NCBI RefSeq assembly: GCF_011045165.1
Contig: NZ_JAAKZI010000020.1
Span: 16,191 to 80,190 of the forward strand
Reading direction: 5' to 3'
Origin: Arthrobacter silviterrae
GTDB taxonomy: Bacteria; Actinomycetota; Actinomycetes; Actinomycetales; Micrococcaceae
DNA length: 64,000 bases
In this document: piece after piece, positions 17,323-25,960 of the stretch
How positions within the stretch are numbered: the first letter of the stretch is position 1
Layout: the number at the start of each line of letters is the position of its first letter
Notes under the pieces: generated by a model
What the model saw: the letters and a program-made list of their open reading frames with translations, nothing else
Databases searched by the model: none
Told to the model about the DNA's origin: nothing
Program-made: the position numbers and the translations under genes

Positions 17323-17419
17323 TACTGCGCAACTATGTCTTGGACTCAAAGGATCAATTCTGAAATAGTGACATGCAGCATAGGGGTGAGTGAGGCCCCA
17401 CACCTTTTGGAGGAAATGA

Positions 17420-18763
17420 ATGAGCATCAGGAACGCATCAATAGAGCAGGTGCCCGCCGTGTCGGTCATTGGGCCGGCACAAGCCCGCCGGGCCGGAATC
17501 GCGGCCTTTGTGGGCACGACCATAGAGTGGTTTGACTTCTTCATCTACGGCACCGCTTCCGCACTGGTCCTGGGGAAGCTGTTCTTTCCGGAAACGTCTC
17601 CTGCCATCGGAACGCTGGCGGCCTTCGCGACCTTTGCCGTCGGCTTCATTGCACGCCCCTTGGGCGGCATCATTTTTGGCCACTTCGGCGACAAGTTCGG
17701 CCGCAAGAACACTGTCATCACCACGCTGTTGTTGATGGGCGGTGCCACCGTTGGCGTTGGCTTGCTGCCCACCTACGCGCAGATTGGCGTGCTGGCGCCC
17801 ATTCTCCTGGTGCTGCTGCGGATCATCCAGGGTGTGGCCATGGGCGGTGAATGGGGCGGGGCGGTGCTCATCGCCACGGAGTTTGCGCCTCCCAAAAAGA
17901 AGATACTCTACGGCGCTTTTGCCCAACAGGGGTCACCTGTGGGAAACCTGCTGGCCACCGTGGCCTTTCTTGCCCTCACGTCCCTGAGCGCGGAGTCGTT
18001 TGGCTCCTGGGGCTGGCGGCTGCCCTTCCTGGCCTCGGCCATTCTCATTCTCATTGGCCTGTACGTCCGCCTGAAAATCAGTGAGGCGCCTGAAATGCTC
18101 AAGGCCATCCAGTCCAAGACCAGCAAGCGTGTTCCGCTCCTCGAAATCCTGCGCAACCATTACGGCGTGGTCCTGCTGTCCGGCGGCGCCGTGGTTGCTG
18201 GCGTGTCACTGACTTATGTGAAGACCACCTTTGCTCTGTCCTGGGCCACGCAGGATCTGGGCTACAGCCGGGCGGAGTTCCTGCAAGTCATCACGGTGGC
18301 GCTGGTGGCCCAGGTGTTTATTCAGCCGCTCGGCGCCCTCCTTGCGTCCAAAATCAATGTGCGAACGGCGATTTTGTGGATGCTGGTGCCGGAAATTGTT
18401 CTGCTGCCCTTCATGTTCACCATGATCAGCACCGGCAACATCATCCTGGCGATGCTGGGCATGGTCCTGGCAACAATCCCCACCTGCATGTACTACGCAA
18501 CGCTTGCCGGAGTACTGGCCCAGCTGTTCCCGGCACATATCCGGTACACCGGAATTTCCGTCTCGTACCAGCTCGCCACCGCGATCTTCGCCGGTACGGC
18601 GCCCTTCTTGAGCCAAATGCTCCTCAACGTCAGCGGCTCCATCTGGGCTGTTGTCTGCCTGGGCATCGGCTACGTTGTTCTCTCCCTTGTCTGCATGCTG
18701 GCGCTGTTGCGTGGCAAGGCCTGGACCGGACGGGACGGCCAGGCCGAAACCGCCAGCCCCTGA
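17420..18763 (+). CDS. MHS-family dicarboxylate-type carrier
   Basis: Proton symporter of 447 aa with the MHS features GTTIEWFDFFIYGTASALV, GHFGDKFGRKNTVITTLLLMGG and RIIQGVAMGGEWGGAVL and about twelve hydrophobic helices. GGAGG lies 7 bases before the ATG. It opens the operon running to 28765 and is divergent from lysR. Its substrate should be the compound degraded by the following acyl-CoA genes, most simply glutarate or adipate. About 95 bases separate it from the next gene. Confidence 0.87.
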   Translation: MSIRNASIEQVPAVSVIGPAQARRAGIAAFVGTTIEWFDFFIYGTASALVLGKLFFPETSPAIGTLAAFATFAVGFIARPLGGIIFGHFGDKFGRKNTVITTLLLMGGATVGVGLLPTYAQIGVLAPILLVLLRIIQGVAMGGEWGGAVLIATEFAPPKKKILYGAFAQQGSPVGNLLATVAFLALTSLSAESFGSWGWRLPFLASAILILIGLYVRLKISEAPEMLKAIQSKTSKRVPLLEILRNHYGVVLLSGGAVVAGVSLTYVKTTFALSWATQDLGYSRAEFLQVITVALVAQVFIQPLGALLASKINVRTAILWMLVPEIVLLPFMFTMISTGNIILAMLGMVLATIPTCMYYATLAGVLAQLFPAHIRYTGISVSYQLATAIFAGTAPFLSQMLLNVSGSIWAVVCLGIGYVVLSLVCMLALLRGKAWTGRDGQAETASP

Positions 18764-18859
18764 CCGCCAGCGCCGGACGGCCATCGCCTGACCGCCGACG
18801 GCCCGGCGCTGCACCGCCAAACATTTAATGAAGAAATCTTGAAAGGCACGTCAAACTCC

Positions 18860-20545
18860 ATGAACTTTGCAAGCAGCGATCCAGCCCTGATGCCCCTGGT
18901 GGAGCGCTACCTCGCCCCCGAGGACCGGAACCTGCTGGTCCCGGTGCTCACCGAACTGGGCGCCGACGTCGCCAACCGCCTCTCGGCCCTGGCCGACACG
19001 GCGGACAAGAACAAGCCAACACTGGAACACTTTGACCGCGACGGCAAACGGGTGGACCGCATCAGCTACCACCCCAGCTACGTGGAGCTGTCCAAGGCGG
19101 CGTATGAGCAGTATGGCCTCTCCGCCCTGTCCCACCGCGGCCTCCATGGCTGGACGGAAACCCCGCCGCACCTGGCGAAATACGCCCTGTCCTACCTCTT
19201 CGTGCAGGCGGAATTCGGGCTTGCCTGCCCCGTCTCTATGACCGACGCCGCGGCGCGCACGCTGCGCAAGTTCGGCGATCCGGAGCTCTTTGGACCCTAC
19301 ATTGACGGACTGACCTCCACCGAGCCGGAAAGCCGCTTCACCGGCGCCATGTTCATGACCGAAACCCAGGCCGGAACCGACATTGCCATGACCGAAACCC
19401 AGGCCGTGCCCGACGGCGGTGCCTGGCGGCTGAGCGGGAAGAAGTGGTTCACGTCCAACCCCGACGCCGATGTGGTCCTGACGCTGGCCAAGTACCCCGG
19501 CGGCCCGGACACCACCCGCGGCGTGGGCCTGTTCATGCTGCCCAAGGTGCTGCCGGACGGCACCCGCAACAGCTACGTCATTGACCGGCTCAAGGACAAG
19601 ATGGGCACCCGTTCCATGCCCAGCGGCGAAATCACCCTTGACGGGGCCTACGCGCTGCAGGTGGGCGAGCTCGACCGCGGTTTCAAGCAGATGGCGGAGA
19701 TGATCAACACCTCACGGCTGTCCAACGCCATGCGCTCTGCCGCACTGATGCGCCGTGCCGTCGTCGAGTCCGTGGACCATGCACGGCGTCGGGTGGTCTT
19801 CGGGAAGCCGCTGATGCAGCAGCCCCTCATGCGCAACACCATCCTGCCTCTCGCCCTGGAAGCCGAGGCCGCACTCGGGCTGATCTTCCACTCCGGAGAC
19901 ACGCTGCAAAAGGCCGACGGCGGCGACGCGAACGCCAAGTCCCTGATTCGAGTGCTCACCCCAATCGCCAAGCACTACATTTGCAAGAGGGCCCGCTGGG
20001 TCACCGGTGAGGCCATGGAGATCCGGGGAGGGAACGGCTACATTGAGGACTGGCCCAACTCGCGCCTGATGCGCGACTCCCACCTCGGTTCCATCTGGGA
20101 AGGATCCTCCAACGTGATCGCCCTGGATGTGCTGCGTTGCATGAAGCAGTACGGGGCCCACCGCGTAGTCGCCGACTCAATGCTCGAAAAGCTCTCCGCC
20201 TTGCAGGCCACCGACGCAGCCCCGGGCGCGCAGCAGCTCACGGAGGCCTGGCACCTGGTCCTCACCCGCGGGGATGCCCTCCTCGCGGGTGCGAACCAGG
20301 ACGCCCAGGCGCTGATCGGCCACTACACCAACACCCTGGCCCAGCTGGTCATGTCCACCCTGCTGCTCGAGCAGGCCATCCACGAGTCAGCCAACGGCTA
20401 CCGAAAGCTGATGGTGGCGAACTCCTACCTGGACGTGATCGTCAATGGCCGCACCGGCGCGCTGCCGGCGGCCCTGCAGTGGCTCGATGAAATTGTTGAC
20501 GGGGACTCCGTGCCCCGTGAAGCGGCACTGAGCGTTTTCAAATAG
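18860..20545 (+). CDS. AidB-like acyl-CoA dehydrogenase
   Basis: Flavin-dependent acyl-CoA dehydrogenase of the long AidB-type subgroup (561 aa). Landmarks are CPVSMTDAAARTLRKFG, GAMFMTETQAGTDI, LSGKKWFTSNPDAD, a DKMGTRSMPSGEI strand, WVTGEAMEIRGGNGYIED and SIWEGSSNVIALDVLR. The MTETQA hexapeptide occurs twice within 11 residues, a small local duplication. A TTG at 18839 opens the frame, but ATG 18860 is preferred; GAAAGG lies 13 bases upstream. It is one of two acyl-CoA dehydrogenases in the operon; its acyl substrate is not clear. Confidence 0.85.
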   Translation: MNFASSDPALMPLVERYLAPEDRNLLVPVLTELGADVANRLSALADTADKNKPTLEHFDRDGKRVDRISYHPSYVELSKAAYEQYGLSALSHRGLHGWTETPPHLAKYALSYLFVQAEFGLACPVSMTDAAARTLRKFGDPELFGPYIDGLTSTEPESRFTGAMFMTETQAGTDIAMTETQAVPDGGAWRLSGKKWFTSNPDADVVLTLAKYPGGPDTTRGVGLFMLPKVLPDGTRNSYVIDRLKDKMGTRSMPSGEITLDGAYALQVGELDRGFKQMAEMINTSRLSNAMRSAALMRRAVVESVDHARRRVVFGKPLMQQPLMRNTILPLALEAEAALGLIFHSGDTLQKADGGDANAKSLIRVLTPIAKHYICKRARWVTGEAMEIRGGNGYIEDWPNSRLMRDSHLGSIWEGSSNVIALDVLRCMKQYGAHRVVADSMLEKLSALQATDAAPGAQQLTEAWHLVLTRGDALLAGANQDAQALIGHYTNTLAQLVMSTLLLEQAIHESANGYRKLMVANSYLDVIVNGRTGALPAALQWLDEIVDGDSVPREAALSVFK

Positions 20546-20568
20546 GCACCCGAAAAGACTGATACACC

Positions 20569-21750
20569 ATGAAAACAACGAAGCACCCTACATTCACCGG
20601 GCCGCTGGCCGGCATCAAGGTCGTTGACCTCTCCAAGATCCTCGCGGGCCCCTATGCCACCATGTCACTTGCAGACCTGGGCGCGGACGTCACCAAGGTG
20701 GAACACCCTGACGGCGGGGACCCCACACGCTCCTGGGGCCCGCCCGTCGAGGGCACCGACGCCACGTATTACCTGGCCATCAACCGCGGCAAGAAATCCG
20801 TCACCATCGACCTGAAGTCCGTGGAGGGCCAGGAAATCGTGCACCGCATGCTGGAAGAGGCCGACGTGCTGGTGGAAAACTTCCGCCCTGGCTCCGGCCT
20901 GCAGCGCACCTTCGACTACAAAGTGCTCTCCGAGCGGTACCCCAAGCTGGTGATTCTTCACATCTCGGCGTTTGGGGACCACGGGCCACTGCGCGACGAG
21001 CCGGGCTACGACATGATCGCCCAGGCAGCGGGAGGGCTCATGTCCCTCACGGGGGAGCCGGGCGGCGCGCCACTCAAGGCGGGCTTCGCCATGGGCGATT
21101 TGGGCGCCTCGCTGTTTGGAATCATCGGCCTGCTCGCAGCCCTCGTGGAGCGCTCGCGCACCGGGCGTGGACAGTACGTGACCACGTCCCTGTACGAGTG
21201 CCAGCTGGCACTGCATGTCAACTGGGCTACCAACTACTTTGCCGACGGCGTGCGCCCCGGCCCCCTGGGTTCAGGCCATCCCAACCTGGTCCCGTACCAG
21301 GCGTACCAGGCCCGGGACGGCTACTTCGTCATCGCCGTCGGAAACGACGCCATGTGGCAGAAGCTCTGTGCAGCCATCGGCCGCCCGGACCTGGGCGCGG
21401 ACGCGTCGCTGCTGGCCAACAACGGGCGGCTGGCCAACCGTGAACGGCTTAACGGGGAGCTTGAAAAATCCCTGAAGGCCAAGACTGTGGCGCAGTGGTG
21501 CGGACTGTTCGCCGAACGCGGCGTCCCGGCCTCCCCGATCCGGAGCCTCGACGAAGTCTATGCGCACCCCCACACCCAGGCCCTGGGAATGGTCCAGATT
21601 GCCGACCACCCCGTCATCGGGGACCTCAAGCAGGTTGCCTTCCCCGTGAACTTCCGCGGCCGCCGGCCGGAGGTCCGCACCGCCCCGCCGATGCTCGGTG
21701 CCGACAACGACACCGTGCTGCCGAATTATTCACCGCTCCCAACGGCCTAA
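20569..21750 (+). CDS. class III (CaiB/BaiF) CoA-transferase, probably dicarboxylate-activating
   Basis: Family III CoA-transferase of 393 aa. The catalytic aspartate is Asp177 in AGFAMGDLGASLFG; other landmarks are LSKILAGPYATMSLADLGADV, VLVENFRPG and GYDMIAQAAGGLMSLTG. Lying immediately before a glutaryl-CoA-dehydrogenase-like gene, it most resembles succinyl-CoA:glutarate CoA-transferase by context. It would load CoA onto the imported dicarboxylate. The gap to the upstream gene is 23 bases. Confidence 0.85.
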   Translation: MKTTKHPTFTGPLAGIKVVDLSKILAGPYATMSLADLGADVTKVEHPDGGDPTRSWGPPVEGTDATYYLAINRGKKSVTIDLKSVEGQEIVHRMLEEADVLVENFRPGSGLQRTFDYKVLSERYPKLVILHISAFGDHGPLRDEPGYDMIAQAAGGLMSLTGEPGGAPLKAGFAMGDLGASLFGIIGLLAALVERSRTGRGQYVTTSLYECQLALHVNWATNYFADGVRPGPLGSGHPNLVPYQAYQARDGYFVIAVGNDAMWQKLCAAIGRPDLGADASLLANNGRLANRERLNGELEKSLKAKTVAQWCGLFAERGVPASPIRSLDEVYAHPHTQALGMVQIADHPVIGDLKQVAFPVNFRGRRPEVRTAPPMLGADNDTVLPNYSPLPTA

Positions 21751-21792
21751 GCGCCGCCTCAAGACTTCGCCACAGAAAAGAGACACCCCACC

Positions 21793-22977
21793 ATGAACAC
21801 TCTTGCCATCGACCCCGCCCTGGCCAACTCCGACGTGTTGAACCTCGACGCCCTCTTCAGCGCCGAAGAACTCGCCTTCCGCGACACCGTGCGCGGTTTT
21901 GTGAACGACCGCATCAAGCCGAACATCAAGGATTGGTACGAGGCAGCCCATTTCCCGGTGGAAATTGCCAGGGAAATGGGTAGCCTGGGTTTGCTGGGCA
22001 TGCATTTGAAGGGCTACGGGTGCCCGGGCCGGTCCTCCGTTGAATACGGCATCGCGGCGATGGAGCTGGAAGCCGGGGATTCCGGCCTGCGCACCTTCGT
22101 CTCGGTGCAGGGTTCGCTGGCCATGACAGCCATCCACAAGTGGGGGAGCGAGGAGCAGAAGAACACCTACCTGCCCGGCATGGCCAGGGGTGAGATCATC
22201 GGGTGCTTCGGGCTGACCGAGCCGACGGCGGGATCGGACCCCTCCTCCATGCAAACGCGCGCGGTGCGCAGCGATACCGGCTGGGTGCTCAACGGGGCCA
22301 AGCGGTGGATTGGGCTGGCCACCATTGCCCAGGTGGCAGTGATCTGGGCCATGACGGACGACGGTGTGCGCGGCTTCCTCGTGCCCACGGACACCGCCGG
22401 CTTTACGGCCACCGCCATTGGGCCGAAGCTCTCGATGCGCGCCTCCATCCAATGCGACATCACCTTCGAGGACGTCCTGCTGCCGGCTGACGCCATCCTG
22501 CCCGGCGCCAAGGGCCTGCGCGGGCCCTTCTCCTGCCTCAACGAGGCCCGCTACGGCATCATCTGGGGCGCCATGGGCGCGGCCCGCGACTCCTACGAAA
22601 CCGCCCTGAAGTACTCCCTGGAGCGCATGCAGTTCGATAAGCCCCTGGCCGGCTACCAGCTGACCCAGCTCAAGCTGGTAAACATGCTGCTGGAGATCCA
22701 AAAGGGCACCCTGCTGGCAATCCACACAGGCCGCATGAAGGATGCCGGAGTCCTCCAGCCCGTGCAAATCTCGGTGGGCAAGCTGAACAACTGCCGCGAG
22801 GCCATCGAGATTTGCCGCGAAGCACGCACCATCCTGGGCGGCAACGGCATCACCTTGGACTTCTCGCCACTGCGCCACGGCAACAACCTCGAATCCGTCC
22901 GCACCTACGAGGGCACCGATGAGGTCCACACACTGATCCTGGGCAACCACATCACCGGCCAGCCGGCTTTTCGGTAG
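21793..22977 (+). CDS. gcdH: glutaryl-CoA dehydrogenase-like protein
   Basis: Acyl-CoA dehydrogenase (394 aa) closely following the GcdH pattern: GCFGLTEPTAGSDPSSM, LSMRASIQCDITFEDVLLP, CLNEARYGIIWGAMGAA, RTILGGNGI and the catalytic Glu373 in TYEGTDEVHTLILG. Arg100 in SGLRTFVSVQGSL aligns with the GcdH arginine that holds the substrate's far carboxylate. This supports a dicarboxylyl-CoA substrate and, if true GcdH, oxidative decarboxylation to crotonyl-CoA. Electron transfer would go to ETF. A non-decarboxylating dehydrogenase for adipyl-CoA cannot be excluded (see findings). Confidence 0.87.
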   Translation: MNTLAIDPALANSDVLNLDALFSAEELAFRDTVRGFVNDRIKPNIKDWYEAAHFPVEIAREMGSLGLLGMHLKGYGCPGRSSVEYGIAAMELEAGDSGLRTFVSVQGSLAMTAIHKWGSEEQKNTYLPGMARGEIIGCFGLTEPTAGSDPSSMQTRAVRSDTGWVLNGAKRWIGLATIAQVAVIWAMTDDGVRGFLVPTDTAGFTATAIGPKLSMRASIQCDITFEDVLLPADAILPGAKGLRGPFSCLNEARYGIIWGAMGAARDSYETALKYSLERMQFDKPLAGYQLTQLKLVNMLLEIQKGTLLAIHTGRMKDAGVLQPVQISVGKLNNCREAIEICREARTILGGNGITLDFSPLRHGNNLESVRTYEGTDEVHTLILGNHITGQPAFR

Positions 22978-22998
22978 CCGGGGCGGCAAGGGACGACC

Positions 22999-23775
22999 AT
23001 GGCGTTTGAGACGATCCTCACTGACATCAACAACGGGCTCGGCACCATTACCATCAACCGGCCCGGAGCGCGCAACGCACTGAACCCCACAGTGGTGCGC
23101 GAGCTCCGCGCGGCCTTGGAGGGGTTTGCCGACAAGGACGAGCTCCGGGCCGTTGTCTTCACCGGTGCCGGCGAGGTGGCCTTCGTGGCGGGCTCAGACA
23201 TCACCGCGTTGGCCGGTTACGCGGCCGGTGACGGACTAAGCGCAAAAATGCAGCGCTTTTTCGATTATCTCGAGGACTACGAACTGCCGACCATTGCCGC
23301 GATGAATGGCTTTGCGCTCGGCGGAGGTATCGAGTTGGCCATGGCCTGCGACATCCGCATCGCTGCCGAATCGGCCCGCTTCGGCCTGCCGGAGACGAAC
23401 TTGGGGATCATCCCCGGGGCAGGCGGCACCCAGCGCCTGTCCCGGCTGGTCGGCAAGGGCCGCGCTGTCGAGCTCATCCTCACGGGACGCATCTTCGACT
23501 CCGAAGAGGCGCTTCGGATGGGGCTCGTCACCGAGGTGGTGCCTCCACCGGAATTGATGGACGCGGCCCGCAGGACGGCCGGGCAGATCATGGCCAAGGG
23601 GCCCCTGGCCGTCCGGCTGGCCAAGCTCGTCATCAAAAACGGGGCAGAAACTGACCAGCGCACGGGCCTGCTCCTCGAACGGCTGGCCCAGTCCCTGCTG
23701 TATACCAGCAGCGACAAGTCCGAGGGCTTGAACGCCTTTCTGGAAAAGCGCCCGGCTGCGTTCACCGGGTTCTGA
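22999..23775 (+). CDS. enoyl-CoA hydratase
   Basis: Crotonase-fold hydratase of 258 aa that adds water to the enoyl-CoA formed by the preceding dehydrogenase. The oxyanion-hole segment FVAGSDITAL is present, as are both catalytic glutamates, in GGGIELAMACDIRIA and in LPETNLGIIPGAGGTQRL. It lies 21 bases after the gcdH-like gene and 37 before the 3-hydroxyacyl-CoA dehydrogenase. Chain-length preference cannot be read from sequence. Confidence 0.92.
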   Translation: MAFETILTDINNGLGTITINRPGARNALNPTVVRELRAALEGFADKDELRAVVFTGAGEVAFVAGSDITALAGYAAGDGLSAKMQRFFDYLEDYELPTIAAMNGFALGGGIELAMACDIRIAAESARFGLPETNLGIIPGAGGTQRLSRLVGKGRAVELILTGRIFDSEEALRMGLVTEVVPPPELMDAARRTAGQIMAKGPLAVRLAKLVIKNGAETDQRTGLLLERLAQSLLYTSSDKSEGLNAFLEKRPAAFTGF

Positions 23776-23812
23776 ACCGCACGCCCACGCACAACCTTCA
23801 AGGACAACACTT

Positions 23813-24691
23813 ATGCACATCAACAACATCCTGGTCGTCGGCTCCGGCGCCATGGGCTCCCAAATCGGCTTGGCCGCCTCCCTGGCCGGATACGCCACCA
23901 CCATCCACGACATCGCCGCGGAACCGCTGGCCGCGGCCAGGGAGCAGATTGCCTCCCGCCTGGACAGCTCGGTGGCAAAGGGCAGGCTGTCCCGCCCCGA
24001 CGCCGACGCGGCACTGGCACGGCTGTCCTTCACGACATCGCTGGAAGAGGGGGCTGCCGGCGCCGACCTCGTCATCGAGGCGGCCACGGAACGGCTGGAT
24101 GTCAAGCGGGCCATCTTCGCTGCCCTCGATGCAGCAGCGCCGCCACATGCGATCCTGGCCACCAACTCCTCCACCCTGGGCTCCTCCAAGGTGGCGGGGT
24201 CCACCTCCCGTCCGGGGAAAGTCTGCAATATGCACTTCTTCAACCCGGCCCTGGTCATGAAGTGCGTGGAGGTGGTCCGCCACCCGGGCACCTCCCAGGA
24301 AACCGTTGACACCGTCATGGAGCTGGCCCGGCGGCTGGGGAAGGCACCCGTGCTCATCAACCACGAGATCCCCGGCTTCGTGGCCAACCGCCTGATGGGT
24401 GCCATCCGGGACGAAGCACTCCGCCTTTACGCGGAAGGCATCGCCACCTTTGAAGACATCGACACGGCCGCGAAGACTGCACTGGGGCACCCCATGGGCC
24501 CGTTTGAACTCATGGACCTGGTGGGCCTGGACGTCAGTTACCTGATCCGTCATGCCACATTCGCCGAAACCGGTGACCCGGCGGACCTGCCCCACCCGGC
24601 CCTGACCGAGATGTATGAACGCGGCGACTACGGCCGGAAAACCGGAAAGGGCTGGTACCGATACGGCGAGGCCGCAACGGCGGTCAAGTAG
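23813..24691 (+). CDS. 3-hydroxyacyl-CoA dehydrogenase
   Basis: NAD-dependent dehydrogenase (292 aa) of the 3-hydroxybutyryl-CoA dehydrogenase type, monofunctional. It has the NAD loop VVGSGAMGSQIG, the conserved ILATNSSTL, the catalytic His in MHFFNPALVMKCVEVV, Asn in GFVANRLM and the dimerisation-domain segment GHPMGPFELMDLVGLDV. It oxidises the hydratase product to a 3-oxoacyl-CoA for the next gene's thiolase. AAGGAC precedes the ATG. Confidence 0.93.
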   Translation: MHINNILVVGSGAMGSQIGLAASLAGYATTIHDIAAEPLAAAREQIASRLDSSVAKGRLSRPDADAALARLSFTTSLEEGAAGADLVIEAATERLDVKRAIFAALDAAAPPHAILATNSSTLGSSKVAGSTSRPGKVCNMHFFNPALVMKCVEVVRHPGTSQETVDTVMELARRLGKAPVLINHEIPGFVANRLMGAIRDEALRLYAEGIATFEDIDTAAKTALGHPMGPFELMDLVGLDVSYLIRHATFAETGDPADLPHPALTEMYERGDYGRKTGKGWYRYGEAATAVK

Positions 24692-24748
24692 CAGCCCCTC
24701 CTTGCAAGTCCCTGGAACCAAACACGATCCGACTGAAGGAGTTTTTCA

Positions 24749-25960
24749 ATGGCCGAGGCATTCCTCGTTGGCGGCACCCGAACCCCGGTGGGGCGCTACG
24801 GCGGCGCGCTGTCCGCCGTGCGTTCCGACGACCTCGCTGCACTGGTGGTCCAGGATGCGGTGCGCCGGGCCGGCGTCGATCCCGACACCGTGGATGAGGT
24901 GATACTCGGCAACGCGAACGGCGCCGGGGAGGAAAACCGCAACGTTGCCCGGATGGCCTGGCTGCTGGCAGGCTTTGGCGACCACGTGCCCGGGCTGACC
25001 GTGAACCGGCTGTGCGCCTCCGGACTGAGCGCCATCATCCTGGCCGCGCAAATGGTCAAGGCGGGCGCGGCGGACATTGTGGTGGCCGGCGGCGTGGAAT
25101 CCATGAGCCGTGCACCGTGGGTTCAGGAAAAGCCCGGGAAGGCGTTTGCCGAGCCGGGGGCCGTCTTTGACACCTCGATTGGCTGGCGGTTCACCAACCC
25201 GCGCCTCACCTCCGGGGACCTGACCCGGGGCGGGGAGATGACGTTCTCCATGCCGGAAACGGCGGAAAAGGTGGCCCAGGTCCATGGGATCTCGCGCGAG
25301 GACTCCGATGCCTTCGCCGTCCAGTCCCACGAACGGGCGCTGGCCGCCATCGCGGCGGGACGGTTCCGGGAAGAAATCGTGCCCGTCGTCATTCCGGGAC
25401 GAAAGGGCAGCACGGTTGTCGACACCGATGAGGGCCCCCGGCCGGGAACCACCACGGAGGTGCTGGCCGGGCTTCGTCCCGTGGTGAAGGGCGGTGCGGT
25501 GGTCACGGCGGGAAACGCAAGCACCCTCAACGATGGTGCCTCGGCCATTGTTGTCGCTTCGGAGGCTGCCGTGGCCAAATACGGGCTGGCCCCGCGCGGG
25601 CGCATCGTCGACGGCGCCTCGGCGGGCGTGGCGCCGGAAGTCATGGGGATCGGCCCGGTTCCGGCCACGGAAAAGGTCCTGGCCCGTGCGGGGTGGCACA
25701 TTGGTGAACTGGGCGCCGTCGAACTTAATGAGGCCTTTGCCACCCAGTCGCTGGCCGTGATGCGTGCCCTTTGCCTGGACAATGGCATCACCAACAACGA
25801 CGGCGGCGCAATTGCCCTGGGGCACCCGCTCGGTTCCAGCGGCTCCCGGCTGGTGGTCACGCTGCTGCGTCGGATGGAGCAGGACAATGTCCGGCGCGGA
25901 CTGGCCACCCTGTGCGTGGGCGTCGGCCAAGGCACCTCGCTCCTCGTCGAACGGCCGTGA
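24749..25960 (+). CDS. acetyl-CoA acyltransferase (PcaF-like thiolase)
   Basis: Thiolase of 403 aa with nucleophilic Cys89 (NRLCASG), the HPLGSSGSR histidine loop and C-terminal CVGVGQG. It carries the GNANGAGEENRNVARMA block found in PcaF at 1217-2431, with the active-site Cys at nearly the same residue number, so it belongs to the 3-oxoadipyl-CoA thiolase side of the family and not obviously to acetoacetyl-CoA thiolases. It finishes the operon's beta-oxidation, either on acetoacetyl-CoA or 3-oxoadipyl-CoA. GGAG precedes the ATG. Confidence 0.9.
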   Translation: MAEAFLVGGTRTPVGRYGGALSAVRSDDLAALVVQDAVRRAGVDPDTVDEVILGNANGAGEENRNVARMAWLLAGFGDHVPGLTVNRLCASGLSAIILAAQMVKAGAADIVVAGGVESMSRAPWVQEKPGKAFAEPGAVFDTSIGWRFTNPRLTSGDLTRGGEMTFSMPETAEKVAQVHGISREDSDAFAVQSHERALAAIAAGRFREEIVPVVIPGRKGSTVVDTDEGPRPGTTTEVLAGLRPVVKGGAVVTAGNASTLNDGASAIVVASEAAVAKYGLAPRGRIVDGASAGVAPEVMGIGPVPATEKVLARAGWHIGELGAVELNEAFATQSLAVMRALCLDNGITNNDGGAIALGHPLGSSGSRLVVTLLRRMEQDNVRRGLATLCVGVGQGTSLLVERP

